A stretch of 25,800 bases of DNA from an uncultured Actinomycetes bacterium (lineage in GTDB: Bacteria; Actinomycetota; Actinomycetes; Nanopelagicales; Nanopelagicaceae). Below the pieces are notes generated by a model. That model was given only the letters and a program-made list of their open reading frames with translations, was not told the origin of the DNA and searched no databases. The stretch spans positions 1-25,800 of the forward strand of contig CAITKS010000083.1 in assembly GCA_903893085.1 (NCBI GenBank), given 5' to 3'. The number at the start of each line of letters is the position of its first letter. Position 1 is the first letter of the stretch. Positions 1-7,095 of the stretch are shown here, piece by piece. The position numbers and the translations under genes were made by a program.

Positions 1-95
1 GCGGTCGCCGTTTCAAAACCGGCGATTCGAAGGGCATCACCTAATAGTTCACGAACGCCTGCTTCGTCATCGACGATCAGGATGATTTCAGCCAT
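1..95 (-). CDS. Response regulator, receiver domain N-terminus (partial, cut by window edge)
   Basis: Translating the minus strand from the ATG at 95 gives MAEIILIVDDEAGVRELLGD and a further 11 residues before the window ends. The hydrophobic beta-1 strand followed by the acidic DDE cluster is the standard start of a two-component receiver domain. The phosphorylated Asp and any output domain lie outside the window, so the class (OmpR, NarL, ANTAR, stand-alone) cannot be told. The gene is divergent from the secreted-protein gene at 223, with 127 bp between the two starts. Confidence 0.8.
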   Translation of the reverse strand, partial: MAEIILIVDDEAGVRELLGDALRIAGFETAT

Positions 96-164
96 AGGCA
101 CAGCCTTGCACGGCAAGGGTGAAATATCCAAGAGGGGTGGCGACATATCACTGCCAAATAGCGT

Positions 165-181
165 TTTCACCGAAATTTCAC
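165..181 (+). promoter_or_regulatory. Direct repeat TTTCAC-N5-TTTCAC, possible response-regulator site
   Basis: TTTCAC occurs at 165-170 and again at 176-181, an 11-bp period (one helical turn). This is the layout of tandem half-sites bound by OmpR/PhoB-family regulators. It lies between the divergent response-regulator gene and the secreted-protein gene, 42 bp before the latter's ATG. A weak -10-like GATACT follows at 194-199. The binding role is an inference from spacing and position only. Confidence 0.3.
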
Positions 182-222
182 AAAGTTATGGCTGATACTT
201 AGCGAGAGAGAAAGGGAGCAAT

Positions 223-669
223 ATGAAGCGCAAAATATTTACTGTATTACCTGCACTAATTATTGCTTCTTCATTTTTAGCAAATCCGGCTGTTGCCGAC
301 ACAAAGTCACCACCACCGATAAATTCAACTGATGCACGCGAGATCTATAACTTAGCCTTAGATAAATTTAAAAATGATCTGAAAATTTATGAGGACAAGC
401 GACGCGAGATAAATCATGAGTTTAAAGATGCAATAGATAAAGCTCTCTCTGATGCAAAATCTGCGATTTCTAGCGTTAAATCTCAGATGCAAAAAAGACA
501 GACTATGAGCGCTAGGCAGAATGCAGTTATGGCTGCTACCGCTATTCGCGATGCCGCTATCGAGTCTCTTGGCCCTGCGCCGGTTGCTCCAACTCCACCG
601 GCCAAGGCTCCAAAGGCCGAGAAAGAAAAACGTTCAAAGCCTTCATCTTCCCCAGCTACACCTCAATAA
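223..669 (+). CDS. Small secreted helical protein with Pro/Lys-rich tail
   Basis: A 148-residue protein of unknown family. Residues 1-25 form a clear Sec signal peptide: basic MKRK, a hydrophobic core, and an AVA|D signal peptidase I site near residue 25. Residues about 38-115 are rich in Lys, Asp, Glu and Ala and look like one long helix or coiled coil. Residues about 116-148 are a low-complexity Pro/Ala/Lys/Ser tail, probably disordered, which could associate with the wall or polyanions. No lipobox cysteine, membrane anchor or catalytic motif is visible. The ATG is supported by AAAGGGAG at 211-218. The gene is convergent with the hibernation-factor gene, their stop codons abutting at 669/670. 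Likely exported; function unknown. Confidence 0.75.
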   Translation: MKRKIFTVLPALIIASSFLANPAVADTKSPPPINSTDAREIYNLALDKFKNDLKIYEDKRREINHEFKDAIDKALSDAKSAISSVKSQMQKRQTMSARQNAVMAATAIRDAAIESLGPAPVAPTPPAKAPKAEKEKRSKPSSSPATPQ

Positions 670-1017
670 CTATTCGTTAACCACAATCGGCATATTGCGC
701 AATGTTTTGCGGTCATGCGATTTTGAACGTTCATGATGTTTACGGATCTGCAGTTCAAAGTTTTTGATTGCAGCATCAAATGCTGCAACATCATTGAACT
801 CGGCTGCCTCAGCGCGCATTAGCGGACCCGCCCCGTGCGAAGTAAGAATTACTCGATGTGAGTGTTTTCCTTGGCGAGGATTTTGCTCGTGCAATATCTC
901 AACTTCTACTCGCTCAATCGTGACGCTAAATCTGTCCATGCTTCGTAATTTCTCTTCTGCTATTTCGCGAAAATCTGCCGCTAGTTCTGCATGACGAGCA
1001 TGAATAACAATCTTCAT
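670..1017 (-). CDS. hpf: Ribosome hibernation promoting factor, short form (S30AE family)
   Basis: A 115-residue protein matching the N-terminal S30AE/RaiA domain: it opens MKIVIHARHAELAADFREIA, with the beta-alpha-beta-beta-beta-alpha pattern and a basic C-terminal helix (KNFELQIRKHHERSKSHDRK). Members of the family bind the 30S decoding region and inactivate ribosomes in stationary phase. The second, dimerising domain of the long actinobacterial form is absent; the protein stops after the first domain. The reading frame is open further upstream to 1161, but the ATG at 1017 is preferred because it starts exactly at the domain, has AAAGGGAGAG just upstream, and avoids running into the neighbouring gene. 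In M. tuberculosis the S30AE gene lies between secA1 and comF; here it is elsewhere. Confidence 0.85.
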   Translation of the reverse strand: MKIVIHARHAELAADFREIAEEKLRSMDRFSVTIERVEVEILHEQNPRQGKHSHRVILTSHGAGPLMRAEAAEFNDVAAFDAAIKNFELQIRKHHERSKSHDRKTLRNMPIVVNE

Positions 1018-1106
1018 ATACTCTCCCTTTAGGCTGGTGTTGCTACCTAACAATGGCACTAATAGAGCAGTAAAGAAATAGGCAATTGCGAATTTTTTAG
1101 GAAATA

Positions 1107-1490
1107 TTAAAGAGGTAGCGCCACAACCAGCGCAGTGAGCAAGGCGGCATAAAGTACGCATTCGCCGATAATCGTTAAGGCAGTCTTGCGATCTGCCGCA
1201 CGTGCAATTGGGTCTGCAACGCGGGAAACATTGCCTAATTTTCCGAAGTTAAAAGTTCCGGCAAATCCATAAGCTAAACAGAATTTCTTACGTGACTGGA
1301 CCCATCCAACTGACATCACGAGTAACGGTATGAATATTCCCAACCGAGCAGCTCGTGGAACATCAGTTGAGATGAATGTAATCAATGTAAATAAAGATAG
1401 AACAAGGCCAATTGCAGCAACGATCTTTCGGCTTTTTAATTCACTCCCACCGATGTTGCATGTACCGGGAATGTATTCAACTTGCGCCAA
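1107..1490 (-). CDS. Small integral membrane protein with N-terminal YIPGTCNIG motif
   Basis: A 127-residue protein with the N-terminal motif YIPGTCNIGGSELKSRK followed by hydrophobic segments at about 23-42, 48-63 and 105-126. I recall this N-terminal cysteine motif from a family of small uncharacterised bacterial membrane proteins, without an assigned function. No ATG lies upstream of the motif in frame. The only fitting start is TTG at 1490, directly after the TAA of the upstream gene (TAATTG), with GAGGA about 7-8 nt before it, so translation is probably coupled. It sits downstream of the 49-residue membrane protein on the same strand. Confidence 0.7.
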   Translation of the reverse strand: MAQVEYIPGTCNIGGSELKSRKIVAAIGLVLSLFTLITFISTDVPRAARLGIFIPLLVMSVGWVQSRKKFCLAYGFAGTFNFGKLGNVSRVADPIARAADRKTALTIIGECVLYAALLTALVVALPL

Positions 1491-1640
1491 TTAGGCGTCC
1501 TCAAGTTCATCTTCTTCATCTATCCAAGCATCTGCCGGTGCATCGTCTTGACGTTGCGCCCAAGATAAGAAAGAGCCGACAGCCTGAAACGCCACAGCAA
1601 TTAACGCAATGGCGGCAAGTAGGCGACGAACAATCTTCAT
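1491..1640 (-). CDS. 49-residue single-pass membrane protein with acidic tail
   Basis: Starting at the ATG at 1640 this encodes a 49-residue protein: basic MKIVRRLL, a hydrophobic segment at about residues 6-26, then a strongly acidic tail ending DEEDELEDA. The layout suggests one transmembrane helix with the basic end inside. The frame stays open to 1727, but that longer form would overlap the end of the cystathionine-enzyme gene by 53 nt and add an unlikely peptide. No good ribosome site precedes 1640, so expression may rely on the upstream message. Its stop codon abuts the TTG start of the CNIG membrane protein, which supports it as a real gene coupled to that neighbour. Function unknown. 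Confidence 0.55.
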   Translation of the reverse strand: MKIVRRLLAAIALIAVAFQAVGSFLSWAQRQDDAPADAWIDEEDELEDA

Positions 1641-1674
1641 AGGAGAAAAATACCGCTTAACTGAAGAACTTTCT

Positions 1675-2799
1675 TTATTTCCCAGCCTGCAACGCCGCGT
1701 CAATATCTGCCCAGAGATCTTCGACATCTTCGCAGCCGACGGATATGCGGATTAGCGACTCAGGAACGCTGGCGCTTTCGATAGGCCAACGGCGGCGGCG
1801 CTCCCAAAGAGATTCAACCCCACCAAGACTGGTCGCGTTGGTGATGATTTTTGATGACTCGCAAACACGATCAGTGGCTGCTGCGTTTCCAGCGAATTCA
1901 AAGGAAACAATCGCTCCGAATCCCTTCATAAATTCTTTTGCCTTTAGATGCTGCGGGTCACTTGGAAGGCCGGGATATCGAACGCGCGTAACCAATGGGT
2001 GCCCACTTAAGCGCTTAGCAATTTCTAGTGCGTTTTCGCTGGCACGCTTAAAACGTAATGGAAATGTACGAATGCCGCGCAAGGCCAGCCATGCTTCAAA
2101 TGGTCCAGGAATTGAACCGTTAAATTTACGTGCATCTTCGAGCGCTTTGAAATGCACAGGGCTATTTGTTGAAAGCGAACCAAGAAGTACATCGCTGTGG
2201 CCAGCCAAATATTTAGTCACTGAGTTCATGACAATGTCTGCACCCATTGAGAGGGGCTGTTGTATCAGCGCGGTTGCAAAGGTGTTATCAACGGCAACGG
2301 TTATGTTGCGTGATTTTGCCGCTTTAATCAAAGTCGGAAGGTCAGCAACATCTAAAGATGGATTGGTTGGAGACTCTAGCCACAATAAATCTGCACCATC
2401 TAGTGCGGCAATCACTTCATCAGTCTCTGCAATAGAAACAAGGGTTGCGCTTATTTTCTTTGCAGCTGTTAAATTGCCAAGAAGCGTCATTACACCTGAA
2501 TAACCTTGATTAGAAGCCACTACCTTTGCGCCAACTGGCAAAGTTGAGAAGACGGCCGATACTGCTGCCATTCCTGACGAGTACGAAAGAGTTTGTCCAC
2601 CTTCGAGTGCACCAATGGCTGTTTCAAGTGATGTCCAAGTTTCATTTCCGTATCGACCGTAACCAATTGGACCACCTGCTGTAAAAGTTGAATTAAGTGA
2701 TATTGGTTGGTTCAACGCACTATCGGGTGCAACAACAGGACGTCCTGCCGTGATCGCAATTGTTTCGGGACGTTGATCTGAGCTACGGTGCGATGACAT
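1675..2799 (-). CDS. metB: Cystathionine gamma-synthase/lyase family PLP enzyme
   Basis: A 374-residue fold-type I PLP enzyme of the Cys/Met metabolism family. Visible marks are YGRYGNETW near 47-55 (phosphate-binding Tyr/Arg), the SSGMAAV loop at 74-80, ESPTNPSLD at 142-150, DNTFATA at 171-177 (Asp contacting the PLP ring nitrogen) and SVTKYLAGHSD with the Schiff-base Lys near 196. Length is normal for the family. The chemistry is either cystathionine formation from an activated homoserine plus cysteine (trans-sulfuration toward methionine) or gamma-elimination of cystathionine; the sequence alone does not separate these, so the symbol is tentative. It ends 9 bp after the FAD oxidoreductase start and is followed by the two small membrane genes, all one direction. 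Confidence 0.85.
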   Translation of the reverse strand: MSSHRSSDQRPETIAITAGRPVVAPDSALNQPISLNSTFTAGGPIGYGRYGNETWTSLETAIGALEGGQTLSYSSGMAAVSAVFSTLPVGAKVVASNQGYSGVMTLLGNLTAAKKISATLVSIAETDEVIAALDGADLLWLESPTNPSLDVADLPTLIKAAKSRNITVAVDNTFATALIQQPLSMGADIVMNSVTKYLAGHSDVLLGSLSTNSPVHFKALEDARKFNGSIPGPFEAWLALRGIRTFPLRFKRASENALEIAKRLSGHPLVTRVRYPGLPSDPQHLKAKEFMKGFGAIVSFEFAGNAAATDRVCESSKIITNATSLGGVESLWERRRRWPIESASVPESLIRISVGCEDVEDLWADIDAALQAGK

Positions 2800-2808
2800 G
2801 GGCTAAGC

Positions 2809-4356
2809 CTAATCGCTGTTTAGTACTGCCATCGCCGCGTTATGTCCGGCGATACCGCTTACGCCGCCACCTCTGCGCGCACCTGCACCCGCTAAGAAAA
2901 TATGAGGTTGATCGGTCTCTGATCCCCATTTCTGTGTGGCGCTTGCATCACTATCGATAAATGGAAAATCTAGATCGCGATGGAAGATATTGCCACGTGG
3001 TAAACCGATATCGGCTTCTAAATCAATTGGTGATTTCGCTTCTAATGCAAGTGATCCGTCTTGGCAGACTGCCAATACAGATTCGATTGGATCGAGCAGG
3101 TATTGATTAAGGCTATCGATGGCCGCGTGCTTAGCCACTTCTTTTGCTGACCCCGGAGAGCTATCAAATAGTGAGGCCGGGGTATGTAAACCAAATAGCG
3201 TCAAAGTTTGATATCCCAAGGCATGCAACTCTGGAGAAAGAATTGTTGGATCGGTCAATGTGTGGCAATACATTTCCAGTGGTAAATCATTTGGTAGTGC
3301 ACCTGCCTTGGCAACTTTGTAAGCACTATCTAGTTGAGAAAAACTCTCATTCACATGGAATGTGCCAGCAAACGCTAATCGCGGATCGATCCCAGATTTT
3401 AGTCTTGGTAATTTAGTGAGCAACATATTTATCTTCATCTGCGAACCTTCCAGCGATGTTGGCTGGGCAGTGCCACGAATCTTGGCCAAAGTCTGTGGCG
3501 CTCCCGCAAATAGAAGATCGCGGGCGCTGAATTTCTCACTTGATTCAGTAATTACATGTACTCCAGCCGAATCAGCGTCGATATTTGCAACGCGAGAGTT
3601 AAGCAATATCTCAACACCTGAAGCAATTGCTACACGCTTAAGTTCATTAACTAACGCGCCCATTCCACCCTGCGGAACACGCCATTGACCAGTTCCGTTA
3701 CCAATTAAGTGATACAGGAAGCAGCGGTTTGCTTGAAGATCATCGCTAGATACAAATGTTCCAATTAAGGCATCGGTCAGGACCACGCCACGCACAATGT
3801 CATCGCTAAAACGCTCGCGGATTACTTCTCCGATGGGGCGTTGCATTAAGAATTCCCAGGTCTGACTTAAACCGATCTCTTCTTTTAATTGTGAAGCACT
3901 CTTTAATGGTTGCAGCATAGAAGGTGCAATTCTTTCAGCGAGCAAAGAAATTTCTCCATAAAATTTCTGCCACGCCTTGCCTTCAGCATCTGACCCTGTT
4001 AACTCGTGAAAACTCTTTGAAGTTGGTTCATCCCAATTTTGAGAAATGAGTAAGCCAGAATCTTTTCCTGCTTTTGAATATGGAGTGTAAGAAGCGATAG
4101 ATCGCTCTAACGTTTTAAAGTTGATCCCAAGATCGGAGACAATTTGATCGGGCAATAACGAGACTAGATATGAATATCGAGAAAGCCGAGCGTCGAATTC
4201 GGGGAAAGGTTTAACGCTGGTAGTAGCTCCCCCAAGTTCATTTTCGGCTTCTAGCAATACGACTTTCTTGCCGGCCTTCGCCAAATACGACGCCGCTACT
4301 AGGCCGTTATGGCCACCACCGACGATGATGGCATCGTACTTTTTATCGAGCGACAT
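2809..4356 (-). CDS. CrtI/PYROXD2-like FAD-dependent oxidoreductase
   Basis: A 515-residue flavoprotein. The N-terminus carries a Rossmann dinucleotide-binding motif, IIVGGGHNGLVAASYLAKAG, ending at the acidic LLEAE that binds the FAD ribose, followed by GGATTS. The C-terminus has the second FAD motif, IFLAGAGARRGGGVSGIAGHNAA. This pairing is typical of the phytoene-desaturase-related group (COG1233), which includes carotenoid desaturases and the PYROXD2 type. No phytoene synthase or other carotenoid gene is in the window, so a carotenoid role is not supported. It lies 7 bp after the MalY-type gene and 9 bp before metB and is probably co-transcribed. The substrate is unknown. Confidence 0.8.
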   Translation of the reverse strand: MSLDKKYDAIIVGGGHNGLVAASYLAKAGKKVVLLEAENELGGATTSVKPFPEFDARLSRYSYLVSLLPDQIVSDLGINFKTLERSIASYTPYSKAGKDSGLLISQNWDEPTSKSFHELTGSDAEGKAWQKFYGEISLLAERIAPSMLQPLKSASQLKEEIGLSQTWEFLMQRPIGEVIRERFSDDIVRGVVLTDALIGTFVSSDDLQANRCFLYHLIGNGTGQWRVPQGGMGALVNELKRVAIASGVEILLNSRVANIDADSAGVHVITESSEKFSARDLLFAGAPQTLAKIRGTAQPTSLEGSQMKINMLLTKLPRLKSGIDPRLAFAGTFHVNESFSQLDSAYKVAKAGALPNDLPLEMYCHTLTDPTILSPELHALGYQTLTLFGLHTPASLFDSSPGSAKEVAKHAAIDSLNQYLLDPIESVLAVCQDGSLALEAKSPIDLEADIGLPRGNIFHRDLDFPFIDSDASATQKWGSETDQPHIFLAGAGARRGGGVSGIAGHNAAMAVLNSD

Positions 4357-4363
4357 TTAGGGT

Positions 4364-5530
4364 TTATAGAACTCGTGCGATGCGTTCGATTGCTTCGGTG
4401 ATGATCGCTGGGCTAGTAGCGAAATTTAATCGGACATGCGACTTTCCAAGAGGACCATAAATATGACCTGAATTAAATGCCACTTTTGCTCGTTCAATAA
4501 GCGCAGCGCCAGGATCTTCTCCTAAATTAAGTGCGCTTAAATCTAGCCAAGCAAGATATGAACAATGTGGCATTGCATACTTAATAGATGGAACACGAGA
4601 TTCGATCAAATTTGCTACTAGATGACGATTTTGATCCAAAATAACTATGGCTTGATCTAGCCAAGGTTCACCTTTTTCAAATGCAGCAACAGTTGCGAAT
4701 GCTCCAAGTAATGAGGCGCGATAATGCATCGCAGGAGCCAATTCATTTAACTTTTCGTGCATTTTCTCCGATTGAGTAATAATGATTGCGCACTTTAGGC
4801 CTGCAATGTTCCAGCCTTTGCTGGCAGCAGAGACAGCTATACCGACATCGGCAGCGCTCTGACCAAGAGATAAGAATGGAATAAAGGGCTGTTCTTTATA
4901 AGTCAAAGGTGCATGAATCTCATCAGCGATTACTATCACGTCATGCTTTTTTGCAAGATCTACAATCCGCAATAAATCTTCACGGGTATAAACCTTTCCC
5001 AACGGATTATGCGGGCTGCAGACTAGGTGGACTTTGATTCCGTTTTTATACGCCGCTTCGATTCCGGACCAGTCATGGGTAAAGCCAGTGCCATCGGTTG
5101 ATTGCTCATCAATTAGATAAGGGACGTCGACCATTTCAACGTTAGTCTCGCGCATCCAGGTATAGAAGTTTTGGTAAATAGGGGAACTAAATAAGACTTT
5201 ATCTCCGGGTTTGGTAAATATGCGAAGCAGTTCAACAATGGCAACTCCAACGTCAGTTGCAGTACGTACATAAGACGGATTTAAATCCCAGTTCCAACGA
5301 CGCTTTGCAAAACCAGCAAAGGAGGTTCCTAATTCTGGAATCGCACCTAGATATCCCAAGTCTGAAGCTTTGACCATCTCTATTAGCACTTCGCGAATTG
5401 GTTCGGCGACCGGAAAATCCATTTCCGCAACTGGCAGCGGCAACACTTCGTGCGGGAACGCACGCCATTTTTCGCTGCGGTGCGTCTGTAAATCTGAAAG
5501 CGACGGAATAGCTATCTTGCTCTCACTCAT
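4364..5530 (-). CDS. MalY/PatB-type aminotransferase-like C-S lyase (cystathionine beta-lyase)
   Basis: A 388-residue PLP enzyme of the MalY/PatB subgroup of class I/II aminotransferases. The N-terminal LPLPVAEMDFP (31-40) is the group's typical opening. Further marks are PHNPLGKVY near 173-181, ADEIHAPL with Asp near 203, and SAASKGWNIAGLKCA with the PLP-binding Lys near 238. Members cleave cystathionine or cysteine conjugates to a thiol, pyruvate and ammonia. Together with the cystathionine gamma enzyme two genes downstream it could complete cysteine-to-homocysteine transfer. There is little Shine-Dalgarno sequence before the ATG, but a -10-like CATACT ends 7 nt before it, which would fit a leaderless transcript. 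Exact substrate not determined. Confidence 0.85.
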   Translation of the reverse strand: MSESKIAIPSLSDLQTHRSEKWRAFPHEVLPLPVAEMDFPVAEPIREVLIEMVKASDLGYLGAIPELGTSFAGFAKRRWNWDLNPSYVRTATDVGVAIVELLRIFTKPGDKVLFSSPIYQNFYTWMRETNVEMVDVPYLIDEQSTDGTGFTHDWSGIEAAYKNGIKVHLVCSPHNPLGKVYTREDLLRIVDLAKKHDVIVIADEIHAPLTYKEQPFIPFLSLGQSAADVGIAVSAASKGWNIAGLKCAIIITQSEKMHEKLNELAPAMHYRASLLGAFATVAAFEKGEPWLDQAIVILDQNRHLVANLIESRVPSIKYAMPHCSYLAWLDLSALNLGEDPGAALIERAKVAFNSGHIYGPLGKSHVRLNFATSPAIITEAIERIARVL

Positions 5531-5537
5531 ACCGTTG

Positions 5538-5543
5538 AGTATG
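5538..5543 (-). promoter_or_regulatory. Possible -10 element for a leaderless C-S lyase transcript
   Basis: On the minus strand CATACT lies 7 nt before the ATG at 5530, the distance expected if transcription began at the start codon itself. No clear -35 is seen, and a hexamer of this quality can occur by chance. Leaderless messages are common in Actinobacteria, and the gene lacks a ribosome site, which is the main reason to note it. Confidence 0.25.
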
Positions 5544-5610
5544 CCACTTAGACCCCACTTGGCGATACTCGCCGCGTTGAGATTTCAATAAGTTGCAACA
5601 TCTAATTCAC

Positions 5611-6018
5611 TTATTTGGGTTCTAGAATCAGAGAGACTGAATTAATGCACCAGCGTTGATCTGTTGGTACGTCATAGCCTTCGCCTTCAAAAACATGGCC
5701 TAAATGCGAATCACACGTTGCGCACCGAACCTCGGTTCGAACTCTTGGCGCAAGGGAACGATCTTCAATTAGCGTGACTGCATCAGCGGCGGTCGGCGCA
5801 TAAAAAGATGGCCAGCCGCATCCTGAGTGAAATTTAGTCTCGGATCGAAAGAGTTCTGCGCTGCACGCTTTACAGCGATACACACCTAGCGTTTCGGTAT
5901 CCGTGTATTCGCCAGTAAATGGCCGCTCGGTTGCCGCATTTCGCAAGACCTCATAGGAAAGCGGATCCAGCCTCGCCTTCAGAGCTGCCTCATCAATCTC
6001 AACTTTTTTCTTCGTCAC
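5611..6018 (-). CDS. msrB: Peptide-methionine (R)-S-oxide reductase MsrB
   Basis: A 135-residue MsrB that reduces the R epimer of methionine sulfoxide in proteins. Two CxxC pairs (C49/C52 and C99/C102) form the structural zinc site. HSGCGWPSF (64-72) holds the likely resolving Cys67, and RWCINS holds the catalytic Cys124, which replaces the selenocysteine of animal forms. Length and motif order are typical. The start is GTG at 6018; it overlaps the msrA stop as GTGA, a 4-nt overlap that implies translational coupling. The protein has no signal peptide and should act in the cytosol. It forms an operon with msrA. Confidence 0.95.
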   Translation of the reverse strand: MTKKKVEIDEAALKARLDPLSYEVLRNAATERPFTGEYTDTETLGVYRCKACSAELFRSETKFHSGCGWPSFYAPTAADAVTLIEDRSLAPRVRTEVRCATCDSHLGHVFEGEGYDVPTDQRWCINSVSLILEPK

Positions 6019-6542
6019 TTTGCTGCCAACTTCGGGAAAGTGATTCCAGTAGTGGAGTGGCAGTCATAGCCATTTGGATTCTTCAGCAGATATTTCTGGT
6101 GATACTCCTCGGCTAAGAAATAAGTTGTATTTTCTACTGGCAGGATTTCAGTGACAATTTCATCCATACCTGCTGCATCCAGGGCAGCTTGATAAATATC
6201 GCGGCTGGCGAGCGCAGTTTCCATCTGTTCGGCGCTAATTGTATAAATCGAACTGCGGTATTGAGTACCAATATCTCCGCCTTGCGCATTTAGCGAGGTC
6301 GGATCGTGCATTGTCCAAAATTCTTCGAGTAAGCGTTGATAAGAAAGAAGATTGGAGTCGAATTCAACTTTCACCATTTCGGCATGGCCAGTGCGTCCGG
6401 TGCAGATCGCTTCATAACTTGGGTTTTCAGTAGTTCCACCCATGTAACCCACACTGGTAGTGATAACCCCTGCCATCTTCCAAAAGCGACGCTCAGCGCC
6501 CCAGAAGCAACCTGTTGCAAAGTATGCAATTGATGTTGTCAT
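6015..6542 (-). CDS. msrA: Peptide-methionine (S)-S-oxide reductase MsrA
   Basis: A 175-residue MsrA that reduces the S epimer of methionine sulfoxide. The catalytic motif GCFWGAE places the active Cys at residue 12. Family features GYMGG, the NPSYE segment, TGHAEMVKVEFD, and the EEYHQKYL segment near 145-152 are present. A second Cys at 161 (GYDCHS) may act in regeneration with thioredoxin. The frame is open to 6710, but that extension runs antisense through the tRNA gene and is not coding. MTTSIAYFATGCF from the ATG at 6542 matches the usual distance to the active Cys; an in-frame ATG three codons earlier (6551) is possible. It is divergent from the tRNA and coupled to msrB. Confidence 0.95.
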   Translation of the reverse strand: MTTSIAYFATGCFWGAERRFWKMAGVITTSVGYMGGTTENPSYEAICTGRTGHAEMVKVEFDSNLLSYQRLLEEFWTMHDPTSLNAQGGDIGTQYRSSIYTISAEQMETALASRDIYQAALDAAGMDEIVTEILPVENTTYFLAEEYHQKYLLKNPNGYDCHSTTGITFPKLAAK

Positions 6543-6619
6543 AGCGCGCATTCTTTCAGGAGTTTGCAGATTGCGCTCATTAGACGTTGCAAGATTCGGT
6601 AGCCTTATCCCATACCTGC

Positions 6620-6691
6620 GCCCCCGTAGCTCAGGGGATAGAGCACCGCCCTCCGGAGGCGGGTGCACAGGTTCGATTCCTGTCGGGGGCA
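6620..6691 (+). tRNA. tRNA-Arg (anticodon CCG)
   Basis: A full cloverleaf can be drawn. Acceptor GCCCCCG (6620-6626) pairs with CGGGGGC (6684-6690), with discriminator A at 6691. The D stem is GCTC/GAGC. The anticodon stem is CCGCC/GGCGG around loop CTCCGGA, with anticodon CCG at 6653-6655. The T arm is ACAGG-TTCGATT-CCTGT. CCA is not encoded. It reads the CGG arginine codon. It stands alone between msrA (divergent) and whiB1 (same strand, 134 bp downstream). Confidence 0.97.
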
Positions 6692-6734
6692 CGCGACTTA
6701 AATCACCCAAATTCTTTTGCGTACATCCTTGTTT

Positions 6735-6778
6735 ATCTAGGTGTTAACAGGGAGAATTGTCCACTTACGCACCTAGAT
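6735..6778 (+). repeat. Inverted repeat in the whiB1 leader (9-bp arms)
   Basis: ATCTAGGTG at 6735-6743 and its exact reverse complement CACCTAGAT at 6770-6778 are separated by 26 nt. They sit 48-91 bp before the whiB1 ATG. They could be two half-sites for a dimeric regulator, or a stem in the 5' leader if transcription starts upstream. I could not place a convincing promoter relative to it. Confidence 0.4.
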
Positions 6779-6825
6779 GCGTTTATTTTTACTTATGTTC
6801 CCCGCTTGTATTAAGGAGTTCACCC

Positions 6826-7095
6826 ATGGATTGGCGTCATCAATCTGCATGCCGCGATGAAGATCCTGAACTCTTCTTCCCTGTAGGAAACACCGGCCCT
6901 GCGCTAACTCAGATCGAAGAGGCTAAAAAAGTCTGTAACCGCTGCATCGTTAAAGATGCATGCCTGGCTTGGGCACTTGAAAGCGGCCAAGACGCGGGTG
7001 TTTGGGGCGGCTTATCAGAGGATGAACGTCGTGCACTAAAGCGTCGCGCAGCACGTAACCGCGCTCGCATGATGGAACAGAACAACAGCTTCTAA
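6826..7095 (+). CDS. whiB1: WhiB1-type iron-sulfur transcriptional regulator
   Basis: An 89-residue WhiB-like protein. Its N-terminus MDWRHQSACRDEDPELFFPV closely follows M. tuberculosis WhiB1 (Streptomyces WblE). The four cluster-binding cysteines are C9, C37, C40 and C46 (spacing C-x27-C-x2-C-x5-C). The GVWGG turn is present, followed by a basic DNA-binding tail (ERRALKRRAARNRAR). Such proteins hold an O2- and NO-sensitive [4Fe-4S] cluster and act with the primary sigma factor. AAGGAG at 6813-6818 lies 7 nt before the ATG; the frame is open upstream but the extra residues are not family-like. The stop overlaps that of the convergent PdtaS-like gene by 4 nt, the neighbour pair also found in mycobacteria (Rv3219/Rv3220c). 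Confidence 0.95.
   Translation: MDWRHQSACRDEDPELFFPVGNTGPALTQIEEAKKVCNRCIVKDACLAWALESGQDAGVWGGLSEDERRALKRRAARNRARMMEQNNSF

Noticed and set aside
1018..1161. 48-residue N-terminal extension of the hibernation factor
   Set aside because: It overlaps the end of the CNIG membrane gene, carries no S30AE similarity, and a strong ribosome site precedes the internal ATG at 1017.
1745..2503. 252-codon open frame on the plus strand inside metB
   Set aside because: It is antisense to a gene with clear PLP-enzyme motifs, and its translation is low-complexity with no family features; a shadow of the real frame.
2809..4356. Phytoene desaturase for carotenoid or retinal synthesis
   Set aside because: Only the general FAD motifs of the wider CrtI-like group are visible; no partner carotenoid genes are in the window, and the neighbours are sulfur-metabolism genes.
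6543..6710. N-terminal extension of msrA up to 6710
   Set aside because: It would translate antisense through the tRNA-Arg gene, and the catalytic Cys distance fits the start at 6542.
6757..6765. Second DnaA-box-like site TTGTCCACT before whiB1
   Set aside because: The last base departs from consensus and it stands alone.
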